From positions 1 to 17,876 of the forward strand of contig CATXTO010000039.1 in NCBI GenBank assembly GCA_958402445.1: DNA of 17,876 nucleotides. The letters are read 5' to 3'. This DNA is from an uncultured Eubacteriales bacterium (GTDB lineage Bacteria > Bacillota > Clostridia > Oscillospirales > Oscillospiraceae). The translations under genes were made by a program, and so were the position numbers. Below the pieces are notes generated by a model, which had not been told where the DNA came from, did not search any database, and saw nothing but the letters and a program-made list of their open reading frames with translations. Below are positions 1-7,582 of the stretch, piece by piece; position 1 is the first letter of the stretch, and every line of letters begins with the position of its first letter.

Positions 1-43
1 TATTATATTTTTAACTTTTTATTTCACATTTCACGCTCAGCTA

Positions 44-1582
44 TCATTCCCACTCAATTGTAGCTGGTGGTTTGGAGGTAATGTCATATACCACGCGATT
101 GACGCCGCGAACCCGATTGATAATTTCACCGGAGATTTTATCCAAGAGTTCATAGGGGATTCTCGCCCACTGGGCCGTCATGAAATCTGTAGTGGTCACG
201 GCCCGAAGGGCCAAGGTGAAATCGTAGGTCCTGCCGTCTCCCATCACGCCCACAGACCGCGTATCGGTCAATACCGCAAAGTACTGCCCGATCTGCCGGC
301 TCACACCTGACCGCTCCAGCTCCTCCCGAAAAATCGCGTCTGCCTCCTGCAACGTGGCCACCTTCTCCCGCGTCACTTCCCCAATGACGCGGATCGCCAG
401 GCCAGGCCCCGGGAAAGGCTGCCGGTTCACCACAGCATCCGGCAGGCCCATAGCACGTCCCAGCTCCCGCACCTCATCCTTGAACAGCAGACGCAACGGC
501 TCAATAATTTCCCGGAAGTCCACATGCTCCGGCAAGCCACCCACGTTATGGTGGCTCTTGATAACCGCAGCCGTCCCCGTGCCGGATTCAATGACATCCG
601 GATAAATGGTCCCCTGGGCCAAAAAGTCTACCTTCCCAATTTTCCGAGCTTCCGCTTCAAAAACCCGGATAAATTCTTCGCCAATGATTTTCCGCTTGGC
701 CTCCGGCTCTGTAACCCCGGACAAACGGCTTAAAAATCGGCCCGATGCGTCTACCCGCACAAAGCGCAAATCCAGGTTGGAAAACGCATCCTCCACCTGG
801 TCGGCCTCCCGCTTGCGCAACAGGCCGTGGTCCACGAAAATACAGGTGAGTTGGCTCCCCACCGCACGACTTAAAAGCGCCGCGGCCACAGAACTATCCA
901 CGCCGCCGGAGAGCCCCAGCAGCACCTTCCCATCGCCAATCTTCTGGCGTAGCTGCTCCGTCGCGGTCTCCAGGTAATTCTCCATCACCCATTCTCCCCG
1001 GGCCCCACAGACCCGGTAGAGGAAGTTTTGCAGCATCTCTTGTCCCCGGTCGGTGTGCGCAACCTCCGGGTGGAACTGAACGCCGTACAGGCCCCGCTCC
1101 CGGCAGGACATAGCCGCCGTCGGGCAGGCCTCCGTCCAGGCGGATACGGAAAAACCCACCGGCACCTGCGCAATATAGTCGCCGTGGCTCATCCAAGTGA
1201 TGGTTTCCTCCGGGAAGTCTTGGAAGAGCTGGTCCCGAACGTCCAAGCTCGTCACTGTGCGTCCATATTCCCGGGCGTGGTCTGCACCGGCCTCCGCCAC
1301 CTTGCCGCCCAGCTCCTGGGCCATGAGCTGGCATCCATAACAGATTCCCAAAACCGGAATCCCCAGCCCGAAAAAGCCGGTTGCCAGGCGAGGCGCTTGC
1401 ACGCCGTACACACTGTTAGGACCCCCGGTTAAGATAATGCCAATGGGGTCGTAAGCGCAAATTTCTTCCAGAGTCATACGCTGGGCTGGTTTCACCTCGC
1501 AATATACATGGCATTCCCGCACCCGTCGGGCTATAAGCTGATTGTACTGGCCGCCGAAATCTAAAATTAATATCTTTTGCAT
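44..1582 (-). CDS. guaA: GMP synthase (glutamine-hydrolysing)
   Basis: Makes GMP from XMP, ATP and glutamine in the cytoplasm, the last step of guanine nucleotide synthesis. The 512 residues have the usual two-domain layout. The N-terminal class I glutamine amidotransferase has the nucleophile elbow GICYG with Cys81, and His171 and Glu173 in QFHPE. The ATP-pyrophosphatase domain has the PP-loop SGGVDSS at residues 225-231. The C-terminal dimerisation part ends IEWE, as is typical. The ATG at 1582 is preceded by GGGAGG (1591-1596, 8-nt spacing), which lies inside the end of xpt. The xpt stop is only 3 nt upstream, so the two genes are almost certainly co-transcribed and probably translationally coupled. 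No hairpin terminator is visible in the 43 bases downstream. The family call is secure from full-length motif agreement. Confidence 0.97.
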   Translation of the reverse strand: MQKILILDFGGQYNQLIARRVRECHVYCEVKPAQRMTLEEICAYDPIGIILTGGPNSVYGVQAPRLATGFFGLGIPVLGICYGCQLMAQELGGKVAEAGADHAREYGRTVTSLDVRDQLFQDFPEETITWMSHGDYIAQVPVGFSVSAWTEACPTAAMSCRERGLYGVQFHPEVAHTDRGQEMLQNFLYRVCGARGEWVMENYLETATEQLRQKIGDGKVLLGLSGGVDSSVAAALLSRAVGSQLTCIFVDHGLLRKREADQVEDAFSNLDLRFVRVDASGRFLSRLSGVTEPEAKRKIIGEEFIRVFEAEARKIGKVDFLAQGTIYPDVIESGTGTAAVIKSHHNVGGLPEHVDFREIIEPLRLLFKDEVRELGRAMGLPDAVVNRQPFPGPGLAIRVIGEVTREKVATLQEADAIFREELERSGVSRQIGQYFAVLTDTRSVGVMGDGRTYDFTLALRAVTTTDFMTAQWARIPYELLDKISGEIINRVRGVNRVVYDITSKPPATIEWE

Positions 1583-1585
1583 TTC

Positions 1586-2161
1586 TCAGTCCTCCCGGAA
1601 TACAAAGCCGTGTTCATCCGCCGCATCGATAATTGCAAGGGATTTCAAGGGATAGCCCGCGGCGCGGAGCCTGTCCCCCCCATGCTGGAAACCCTTTTCC
1701 ACCGCTATGCCGATGCCCGCCAGGGACGCGCCGGCCTGCTGCACGATGTCGATCAGGCCCCGCAGCGCCTCACCCCGGGCCAGAAAATCATCCACAATCA
1801 GAACCCGGTCCGCAGAGGTAATCCAGTCTTTAGAGGCGATCAGCGTCACCTTTTTGTGGTACGTATAAGAAAAAATATCACTCTGGTACAGGCCGCCCTC
1901 GATGTTGTCGCTCTTTGCCTTTTTGGCAAATACCATGGGAACACCGTATTGATAGGAACAGACTGCAGCCAGAGCGATACCGCTGGCCTCCGCCGTGAGG
2001 AGTTTGGTTACGCCGCTGAGGTCAAATTGCCGGGCGAATTCCTCCGCCAGTTGGCCCAGGAACCGGGTGTCGACCTGATGGTTTAAAAAGCCGTCTACCT
2101 TGACAATGTTGCCGGGTAGGATGCGGCCTTCCTGCCGGATGCGCGCCTTGAGTGCTTCCAT
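1586..2161 (-). CDS. xpt: Xanthine phosphoribosyltransferase
   Basis: Converts xanthine and PRPP to XMP, which GuaA then aminates to GMP, so the two genes form a short xanthine-to-GMP salvage route. The 191-residue length matches the Xpt family. The N-terminus has the family motif VDGFLNHQVD (about residues 22-31), and the PRPP-binding loop VLIVDDFLARG is at residues 120-130. The ATG at 2161 follows a modest Shine-Dalgarno (GAGG, about 8 nt away). A SigA-like promoter lies just upstream (2194-2222), which gives a leader of only about 25 nt. That is too short to hold the guanine riboswitch that often precedes xpt in Firmicutes. Confidence 0.95.
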   Translation of the reverse strand: MEALKARIRQEGRILPGNIVKVDGFLNHQVDTRFLGQLAEEFARQFDLSGVTKLLTAEASGIALAAVCSYQYGVPMVFAKKAKSDNIEGGLYQSDIFSYTYHKKVTLIASKDWITSADRVLIVDDFLARGEALRGLIDIVQQAGASLAGIGIAVEKGFQHGGDRLRAAGYPLKSLAIIDAADEHGFVFRED

Positions 2162-2193
2162 GACCAGACCCTCATTTCGTTTTGTTTGGTATT

Positions 2194-2222
2194 ATTATCG
2201 CCAAAATACCCAAAAAACGCAA
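2194..2222 (-). promoter_or_regulatory. SigA-type promoter of xpt-guaA
   Basis: On the minus strand TTGCGT (2217-2222) is followed after 17 nt by GATAAT (2194-2199). The expected start is near 2187, about 25 nt before the xpt ATG. Spacing is ideal and both hexamers are near consensus. Not tested experimentally. Confidence 0.6.
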
Positions 2223-2443
2223 GGTGGTATTTCAGGAAATTTTGCGGCAATTTCCAATTTTTCCTTATGAAAGATGTACAAACCCAGTTGGATCAGGGTG
2301 CGCTCCCCGAAATAAAAAAATGAATTCGGATTTAAAGTAATTAAAAATTGACTTTGTGTGATATGATGGTCTTTTCTGTGCAAATATGTCCATATATTGC
2401 GGACGCCCAAAAGAAACCGCCTGGCTTTGTGAAAAGTAGCAAG
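2223..2443. other. Intergenic spacer between divergent xpt and pepF
   Basis: AT-rich spacer between the two back-to-back promoters. Short reading frames here have no ribosome binding site and no recognisable product. I looked for a purine riboswitch on the minus strand. An ATATGG-like string is present, but the GTTTCTAC and CCGTAAA blocks are missing. No terminator or operator palindrome was found. Confidence 0.5.
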
Positions 2444-2471
2444 TTGCAAAAAAAGCCTCTTGTGTTATAAT
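2444..2471 (+). promoter_or_regulatory. Extended -10 SigA promoter of pepF
   Basis: TTGCAA (2444-2449), a 16-nt spacer, then TATAAT (2466-2471) preceded by TG at 2463-2464, giving a TGnTATAAT extended -10. The predicted start is near 2478, leaving a short leader before the AGGAGG at 2504-2509. Confidence 0.75.
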
Positions 2472-2516
2472 GATGGGAGAAAACGCGCGTACACCCATAA
2501 TTTAGGAGGATGTAAC

Positions 2517-4322
2517 ATGGCAGAAACGAAGAAAATCCCCCAGCGCTCCCAAGTTGCGGCCGCGGACACCTGGGCCATAGAGGATCTCTATGCCACAGAC
2601 GACCTTTGGTTTCAAGACCTGGAAAAGGCTAAGGAACTAACCAAGCAAGCCGCTGCCTTTGCCGGGAACCTGCAGCAATCTCCGAAAACTTTGTTGGAAT
2701 ATCTCCAACTGACGGAGGAAATGACGGTTTTATCCGATAATCTCGGCAACTATGCGTTCCGGAAATCCGACGAGGACGCACGAGTAGCCAAATATCAGGA
2801 CATGGTAGGCAAGTGTATGAGCGCCATGGTGGAGTACCAAGCGGCCACCAGCTTCGACGTGCCCGAGATACTCGCCCTCCCGGAGGAGACCCTGCGCGCC
2901 TTTTACGCCCAGGAACCAGGCTTGGAGCGGTACCGCCGGTACTTAAACGACATCCGCCGCAGGCGGGAGCATGTGCTGACCCCGCCGGAGGAGCGGCTCC
3001 TGGCCGCAGCCGGTGAAATGGCCAACGCGCCGGACCAGATTTACGGCATGTTTGCCGACGCGGATTTAAAATTCCCGGACGCCCTGGACAGCCAGGGCAA
3101 GCCTCATCCCCTCTCCCAGGGCACCTACATCTCCTATATGGAGAGTTCAGACCGGACCCTGCGGAAAAGCGCATTTGAAAACCTGTATCATACCTTCGGC
3201 GGCTACCGGAATACGCTGGCTTCGGTTCTCTCCTCCCAGGTCAAGCAGCTGCAATTCTTTGCTCAGTCCAGAAGATACGGCTCCTCTTTGGACGCTTCCT
3301 TGGATGCCACCAACGTGCCCACCTCCGTATATCGCAACCTGATTGGGGCGGTCCATCAGAACATGGATAAGATGTACCGATATGTGGACCTGCGGAAAAA
3401 GCTGTTGGGTGTGGATGAGCTGCATATGTACGATCTGTACACCCCTCTGGTGTCCGGTGCGGACGCGAAGATTCCCTTTGCCCAGGCCAAGGATACGGTG
3501 TTTGACGCACTGGCACCTCTGGGTGAAAAATACCGGAATATTTTGAAAGAGGGATTCGATCATCGCTGGATTGATGTGTATGAAAACGAGGGCAAGCGCT
3601 CCGGCGCTTACTCCGCCGGAGCCAAGGTTCATCCCTACGTTCTGCTGAACTACACCGGTACCCTGGACAGTCAGTTCACGCTGGCCCATGAGATGGGGCA
3701 TGCTTTGCACTCGTACTTGTCCAATCACACACAAAATCCCATTGACGCAGAGTATGTCATTTTTGTGGCGGAGGTGGCTTCCACCTGTAACGAGGCCCTG
3801 CTGATGGAATACCTGCTGAACAAGACCACGGATCGGAAGGAACGGGCCTATCTCATCAACCACTTCCTGGAGCAGTTCCGTACCACCCTGTACCGTCAGA
3901 CCATGTTTGCCGAATTTGAGCTGAATATTGGGGAGCTGGCTCAGAAAGGCGAAAGCCTGACCGCGGATGTTCTCTGCGCGGAATACCGGCGGCTCAACCG
4001 GCTGTACTTTGGCGAAAACATTGTGCTGGATGAGGAGATCGACATGGAATGGGCGCGAATTCCCCATTTCTATTACAATTACTATGTGTTCCAGTACGCC
4101 ACCGGCTATTCCGCCGCCATTGCCCTGTCCCGCCGCATTCTGCGGGAAGGCGCCACGGCTGTGCAGGATTACCTAAGCTTCCTCTCCGGCGGCTGCAGCA
4201 AGAGCCCCATCGACCTGCTGAAGGGCGCCGGCGTAGACATGACCACCGCCGCGCCGGTCAACCAGGCCCTGTCCCTTTTTGGTGAGCTCCTGGATGAAAT
4301 GGAGCAGCTCATGCAGGCGTGA
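2517..4322 (+). CDS. pepF: M3-family oligoendopeptidase F (PepF)
   Basis: Zinc-dependent cytoplasmic oligopeptidase that cleaves short peptides. The 601-residue protein is the usual PepF length. The active site is HEMGH at residues 391-395: His391 and His395 bind zinc and Glu392 is catalytic. The third ligand is probably Glu419 in the FVAEVAST segment, matching the M3 GluVal motif. The N-terminal helical region (about 1-200) and the tail motif FYNYYVFQYATGYSAA are also typical. The ATG at 2517 is chosen because AGGAGG (2504-2509) sits 7 nt upstream. A frame extending to 2460 is open but begins inside the promoter. There is no signal peptide. A small gene follows within a few bases and a hairpin terminator ends the unit. 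Confidence 0.94.
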   Translation: MAETKKIPQRSQVAAADTWAIEDLYATDDLWFQDLEKAKELTKQAAAFAGNLQQSPKTLLEYLQLTEEMTVLSDNLGNYAFRKSDEDARVAKYQDMVGKCMSAMVEYQAATSFDVPEILALPEETLRAFYAQEPGLERYRRYLNDIRRRREHVLTPPEERLLAAAGEMANAPDQIYGMFADADLKFPDALDSQGKPHPLSQGTYISYMESSDRTLRKSAFENLYHTFGGYRNTLASVLSSQVKQLQFFAQSRRYGSSLDASLDATNVPTSVYRNLIGAVHQNMDKMYRYVDLRKKLLGVDELHMYDLYTPLVSGADAKIPFAQAKDTVFDALAPLGEKYRNILKEGFDHRWIDVYENEGKRSGAYSAGAKVHPYVLLNYTGTLDSQFTLAHEMGHALHSYLSNHTQNPIDAEYVIFVAEVASTCNEALLMEYLLNKTTDRKERAYLINHFLEQFRTTLYRQTMFAEFELNIGELAQKGESLTADVLCAEYRRLNRLYFGENIVLDEEIDMEWARIPHFYYNYYVFQYATGYSAAIALSRRILREGATAVQDYLSFLSGGCSKSPIDLLKGAGVDMTTAAPVNQALSLFGELLDEMEQLMQA

Positions 4323-4325
4323 GCG

Positions 4326-4601
4326 ATGCCGGAAATTTTTATCCCAACCCTGCATACCTTCGCCATGAATAACATTTTCACCGGCTCCTGCGGCCTTTTC
4401 CGGTTTCGTATTGCCCCCAGTGTAGTCATGTTGAACCAAAAAGAGGTGAATATGGAGGCCAGCTCCATGTTGGCGGAATTCTGGCGCGGTCCCCTGTGTT
4501 ACGAGAAAAGCCAAATAGAAGAATCCAGAACTTTTCCCATGAGCGAGGCAGGTCGGCTGGAGATGAAGGCCTGGCTGGAAGACAACGCAGCCCATGCCTA
4601 G
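4326..4601 (+). CDS. Small protein of unknown function downstream of pepF
   Basis: A 91-residue frame starts 3 bases after the pepF stop, in the same transcription unit and before the terminator at 4640. I do not recognise the family. From about residue 14 it looks like a compact soluble protein: NNIFTGSCGLFRFRI, a middle segment with KKEVNMEAS-like character (QKEVNMEASS), then WRGPLCYEKSQIE and an acidic C-terminal helix. The composition is balanced and unlike the arginine/proline-rich out-of-frame translations nearby, which argues that it is coding. The start is uncertain. The ATG at 4326 has only a weak upstream AGG within the pepF tail, and the ATG at 4365 (residue 14) is an alternative with no clear SD. 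There is no signal peptide or membrane segment. Confidence 0.6.
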   Translation: MPEIFIPTLHTFAMNNIFTGSCGLFRFRIAPSVVMLNQKEVNMEASSMLAEFWRGPLCYEKSQIEESRTFPMSEAGRLEMKAWLEDNAAHA

Positions 4602-4639
4602 AAGTAGGTAAGCCCGCTGCAGGTTCTGAGTAAGTTACA

Positions 4640-4669
4640 AACCCGGTTCCGCCAAGGCGGAGCCGGGTT
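4640..4669 (+). terminator. Hairpin terminator of the pepF unit
   Basis: A 14-bp inverted repeat (4640-4653 with 4656-4669, one G-T pair) with arms AACCCGGTTCCGCC and GGCGGAGCCGGGTT, followed by a broken T run (CTTATATGTTTT). The stem is very GC-rich. It ends the pepF unit and separates it from the repeat array. Confidence 0.7.
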
Positions 4670-4743
4670 CTTATATGTTTTCTGAGAATTGCGGGATTAT
4701 GCCTGTAAAGCACACATTATGGAGTTTTCCCTGCCGTATCCCT

Positions 4744-5023
4744 TGTAGGGGCGACCTGTGGTCGCCCGCCGAAGCTACCCTTGAGGCTTGCGGCAAACGG
4801 GCGTGCAAAGCACGCCCCTACAGGCACCTCCCTAGCGTGCCCCTTGTAGGGGCGACCTGTGGTCGCCCGCTGAAACTGCCCTTGGAGTTTGCAGCAAACG
4901 GGCGTGCAGAGTACACCCCTGCAGGCACCTCCCTGCCGTACCCCTGTAGGGGCGACCTGTGGTCGCCCGCTGAAACTGCCCTTGGAGTTTGCCGCAAACG
5001 GGCGTGCAAAGCGCGTCCTGATA
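4744..5023 (+). repeat. Array of three 79-bp REP/BIME-like palindromic repeats
   Basis: Three units lie at 4744-4822, 4845-4923 and 4945-5023, separated by 22- and 21-bp linkers (about 100-bp period). Each unit starts TGTAGGGGCG and ends CGCCCCTACA or a decayed form. Each contains two hairpins: GGGCGACC-TGT-GGTCGCCC on the left and GGGCGTGC-AAA-GCACGCCC on the right, around a middle of about 35 nt (CTGAAACTGCCCTTGGAG in units 2 and 3). Unit 2 has lost pairing in the right hairpin, and unit 3 has a mutated right end that runs into a C9 tract at 5030-5038. The array lies between convergent genes. The same family returns inverted at 17517-17876. The paired-hairpin layout resembles REP doublets (BIMEs) mobilised by RAYT-type transposases; none is encoded here. 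Confidence 0.9.
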
Positions 5024-5075
5024 GATCGTCCCCCCCCCTAAACGAGCAATATCAAACTCGGCGACGAAATATAAC

Positions 5076-5105
5076 GCAGAGGGCTTCCGTCTGGAAGCCC
5101 TCTGC
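5076..5105 (-). terminator. Terminator of the lipoprotein operon
   Basis: Perfect 13-bp inverted repeat GCAGAGGGCTTCC (5076-5088) and GGAAGCCCTCTGC (5093-5105) with a 4-nt loop, starting 7 bases beyond the stop of the minus-strand lipoprotein gene. On the minus strand it is followed by GTTATATTT, a weak U-rich tail. Confidence 0.7.
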
Positions 5106-5112
5106 AAACTTC

Positions 5113-6279
5113 TTAGCTCTGTTTGGCGAAAATAGGGCTGCTCACAGGGGCCAGCTTCCCCACATAGCCCTCCTCCGTACCAATGACCTGTAGTCGGCTG
5201 TCATAGAAGGTAAAACGGTCCTCTGTCTTGACCACCATGCCGGCAAGCTTTCCATCCTGCAGGGCCACATAGCAGTTGTGCAGGGTGCCGTCCGGCATAT
5301 ACTGCGGATAGGACGCCACCAGAATGCCGTCCCAGCAGCCCGCCAAGCGGATTGTCATTGTTGTATCTATTCCATATTGTGTCGCTTCCGGCGTCAGAGC
5401 ATGGACCTGTTCAAAAGCCTCCAATGCCTTCAATTCCCCAGTTTCCAGGTCCAGGGCCAAAACCGTTTCCATAGCGGCCATGTAGAGAACCCCATCCCAA
5501 TAGGCGCCGTTCCAGTTTGCATCCACATCCACGGCATAATCAAAGGGTATATGCGCCACCTTCCAAACTGCCGCGTCTGGGTCATCCACAGGGTAGGTGA
5601 CATAAACCATGTCGCCTTCCATGGTATCAAAATCATAAACGCTGTAAGCTGCAATCATAGTATTTTTATCTACCGTTGCATAGTAGAGCTCCGTTGGCAA
5701 GTTACGGTCAAACACATCCGTAGGCACATTTATGAGCGGCTTGTCGTAATCCACCTTACTCCCGTCCATATTGTAACATACAAATTGATTCGAATTGCCT
5801 GTATCACAAAATGCGCCATACACCAAATTGAGATGTTCTGTTTGATATTTCAGGGTTTGAATTCCAGGCGCGCGATCTGTAGCAGTGCCGGAAATTACTA
5901 CGAAAGGACCGCCGTTCCAAAGAGACAGGTTCGTTCCCTGGCCGACCGTATACCATGGCACCGGCTCGGAAAAGGTCCCGTTTTTGACGTCCCAGGTTAA
6001 ATAATTGGCCACAGCTTCTTTCTCACCTTGGGCAGTGTACAGCAGGATGGGAACGGAGCCCTCCGGCGGCGCTTTGTAAATGGATGGTTCTTTCGGTGTG
6101 GTTGTGCTTTCCGTCTGTTCCGTCGTCTGCGCGGGCTCTGTGGCAGGCGCGGTAGTGGTAATGGATGGGGCGGGCGCGGTTCCGCTGGGCTGCGTTTCCT
6201 GTCCCGCTTGCGGGGTACAGCCGGAAAGCAGGAAGAAGGCCGCCAGAAGCACGAGTAGGTTCTTTGTTTTCCGTTTCAT
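5113..6279 (-). CDS. Lipoprotein with low-complexity linker, paralogue of the upstream gene
   Basis: A 388-residue exported lipoprotein of unknown function. It has a basic N-terminus (MKRKTK), a hydrophobic stretch and the lipobox LSGC with the lipidated Cys21. A Thr/Pro/Glu-rich linker follows to about residue 65, then a folded domain beginning PSIYKAPPEG. The domain is rich in aromatics and beta-type segments, and WDGVLYMAA followed by ALDLETGEL recalls a PQQ/WD-type propeller blade, though I cannot assign a family. The start at 6279 has AGGTGG (6287-6292) 7 nt upstream. It shares long identical blocks with the next gene upstream, such as TMIAAYSVYDFDTME, HALTPEATQY and the final FAKQS, so the two arose by tandem duplication. 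The 75-bp gap to its paralogue shows no clear terminator or promoter, so co-transcription is likely. A terminator lies 7 bases after the stop. Confidence 0.85.
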   Translation of the reverse strand: MKRKTKNLLVLLAAFFLLSGCTPQAGQETQPSGTAPAPSITTTAPATEPAQTTEQTESTTTPKEPSIYKAPPEGSVPILLYTAQGEKEAVANYLTWDVKNGTFSEPVPWYTVGQGTNLSLWNGGPFVVISGTATDRAPGIQTLKYQTEHLNLVYGAFCDTGNSNQFVCYNMDGSKVDYDKPLINVPTDVFDRNLPTELYYATVDKNTMIAAYSVYDFDTMEGDMVYVTYPVDDPDAAVWKVAHIPFDYAVDVDANWNGAYWDGVLYMAAMETVLALDLETGELKALEAFEQVHALTPEATQYGIDTTMTIRLAGCWDGILVASYPQYMPDGTLHNCYVALQDGKLAGMVVKTEDRFTFYDSRLQVIGTEEGYVGKLAPVSSPIFAKQS

Positions 6280-6354
6280 ATGGTTTCCACCTCATAAAAA
6301 TTATGATATTTACAAAGAACATCTCGTGTGGCGGCCTATTTGCTTTTTTATCGT

Positions 6355-7512
6355 CTAACTCTGCTTGGCAAAATAGATTCCCAAAGAGATGATTGTCTCT
6401 GCATACTCGTCGTTGGTGCCGATGACCTGCAGGTCGCTGTCGTAAAAAGTAAACTCTCCAAAGTGTTTGTCAATAAAGCCCAGAAGTTCTCCGTCTTGAA
6501 TCGCGACATAGTAATAATGAAATGTTTCATCTGGTAAGTACTGAGGATACGCCGCCACCAAAATACCGTCCCAGCAGCCGACCAGCCGGACTGTCTCCAG
6601 CGTTCCGTCCATGTCGTATTGCGTCGCCTCCGGCGTTAGAGCGTGGATTCGGTCAAAGGCATCCAGTGCCTCCAGCTCTCCCGTTTCCAAATCCAGAGCT
6701 AGCACCGTCTCTAAGGCCGCCATGTACAAAACACCGTCCCAGTACGCACCATCCCAGTTAACATCCACATCCACGGCATACTCAAAGGGAATATGCGTCA
6801 CCCGCCACACCGCCGCATCGGGATCTTGCACAGGATAAGTCACGGTAACCATGTCGCTCTCCATTGTATCGAAATCATAAACGCTATAGGCTGCAATCAT
6901 GGTATCTCCAGCCACGGTGGCGTAGTAGGCCTCCTGCGGTAAAGTAGAATTATAAATGTCAGTCGGTACATCCATCAAGGGACGATCATAGTGCACTTTA
7001 CTTCCGTCCATATTGTAGTATACAAATTCATCTGAATTATATATATCACAAAATGAGCCATATACAATAGATAACCGCTCACCTTTTGTTCGGGATACTT
7101 GAATACCTGGTGCATAGTCCTTCGACACGCTGGATACAACGACGAAGGAACCCCCGTTCCAGAAATCTACAATGGGGTCCAGAAATGTTTCTCTGCTGAC
7201 CGTATACCACGGCACCGATTTGGAAAAAGTTCCGTTTTTGACGTCCCAGGTTAGGTAATTGGCCACAGCCTCATCCTCGCCCTTGGCCGTATATAACAGG
7301 ATGGGTATGGAGCCCTCCGGCGGCGCTTTGTAAATGGATGGTTTTTCCGGCGCGGTCGTGCTTTCCGGCGGCTGTGTCGTCTGCGTTGGTTCTGTTGTAA
7401 TTGGAGTCGTAGCGGGGAGAGTTGGAATCGGTATGGTGGGTTCTGGCTGCGGAATACAACCAGGCAACAGCAGCAGGCAGACGAGCAGGCAAATAAACGC
7501 TTTCCTTCTCAT
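6355..7512 (-). CDS. Lipoprotein with Thr/Pro-rich linker, tandem paralogue
   Basis: A 385-residue lipoprotein of unknown function, duplicated in tandem with the gene at 5113-6279. I place the start at the ATG at 7512 because AGAGGGG (7520-7526) sits 7 nt upstream. A GTG at 7533 in the same frame would overlap that ribosome binding site and put charged residues before the signal peptide. The sequence is MRRK, then a long Leu/Cys-rich core, then LPGC with Cys19 as the probable lipid attachment site; Pro at -2 is a less usual lipobox residue. The linker is rich in Pro and Thr (IPIPTLPATTPITTEPTQTT). The folded domain matches its paralogue through SIYKAPPEG, NYLTWDVKNGTFS and WDGVLYMAALETVLALDLE. 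The regions around WNGGSF and the last 30 residues differ most. It is probably anchored on the outer face of the membrane. Confidence 0.85.
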   Translation of the reverse strand: MRRKAFICLLVCLLLLPGCIPQPEPTIPIPTLPATTPITTEPTQTTQPPESTTAPEKPSIYKAPPEGSIPILLYTAKGEDEAVANYLTWDVKNGTFSKSVPWYTVSRETFLDPIVDFWNGGSFVVVSSVSKDYAPGIQVSRTKGERLSIVYGSFCDIYNSDEFVYYNMDGSKVHYDRPLMDVPTDIYNSTLPQEAYYATVAGDTMIAAYSVYDFDTMESDMVTVTYPVQDPDAAVWRVTHIPFEYAVDVDVNWDGAYWDGVLYMAALETVLALDLETGELEALDAFDRIHALTPEATQYDMDGTLETVRLVGCWDGILVAAYPQYLPDETFHYYYVAIQDGELLGFIDKHFGEFTFYDSDLQVIGTNDEYAETIISLGIYFAKQS

Positions 7513-7543
7513 AGATAATCCCCTCTTACTCACGCACGGGTGC

Positions 7544-7572
7544 CGGGACGCTCCGTGCTCCTAAGCGTCCCG
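7544..7572 (-). other. Intergenic hairpin between amidase and lipoprotein genes
   Basis: A 9-bp inverted repeat CGGGACGCT (7544-7552) and AGCGTCCCG (7564-7572) with an 11-nt loop, between the amidase stop and the lipoprotein ribosome binding site. No T run follows on the minus strand, so read-through is expected. It could be a processing or mRNA-stability element. Confidence 0.4.
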
Positions 7573-7582
7573 CCCCTTTGAC

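Noticed and set aside
2223..2460. Purine riboswitch upstream of xpt
   Set aside because: An ATATGG-like string is present on the minus strand, but the GTTTCTAC and CCGTAAA core blocks are missing. The likely promoter lies downstream of this segment.
3147..4067. Long minus-strand frame opposite pepF (306 codons)
   Set aside because: It is a shadow of the pepF coding frame, with no ribosome binding site and no family features.
4744..5023. CRISPR-like array (regular ~100-bp period; also at 17517-17876)
   Set aside because: The repeated unit is 79 bp with two hairpins, and the spacers are about 21 bp and nearly identical within an array. CRISPR needs short repeats with unique spacers. No cas genes are present.
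5030..5038. C9 homopolymer as a phase-variation switch
   Set aside because: It lies between convergent genes, at the decayed end of a repeat, and in no promoter or coding frame.
4675..5193. Reading frames running through the left repeat array, and similar ones at 17494-17820
   Set aside because: They are low-complexity translations of the repeat (repeated GRPQVAPT- or GDLWSPAE-type strings), have no ribosome binding sites and occur in several frames at once.
7513..7533. GTG start seven codons upstream for the lipoprotein at 6355-7512
   Set aside because: The strong AGAGGGG ribosome binding site lies inside that extension and correctly serves the ATG at 7512.
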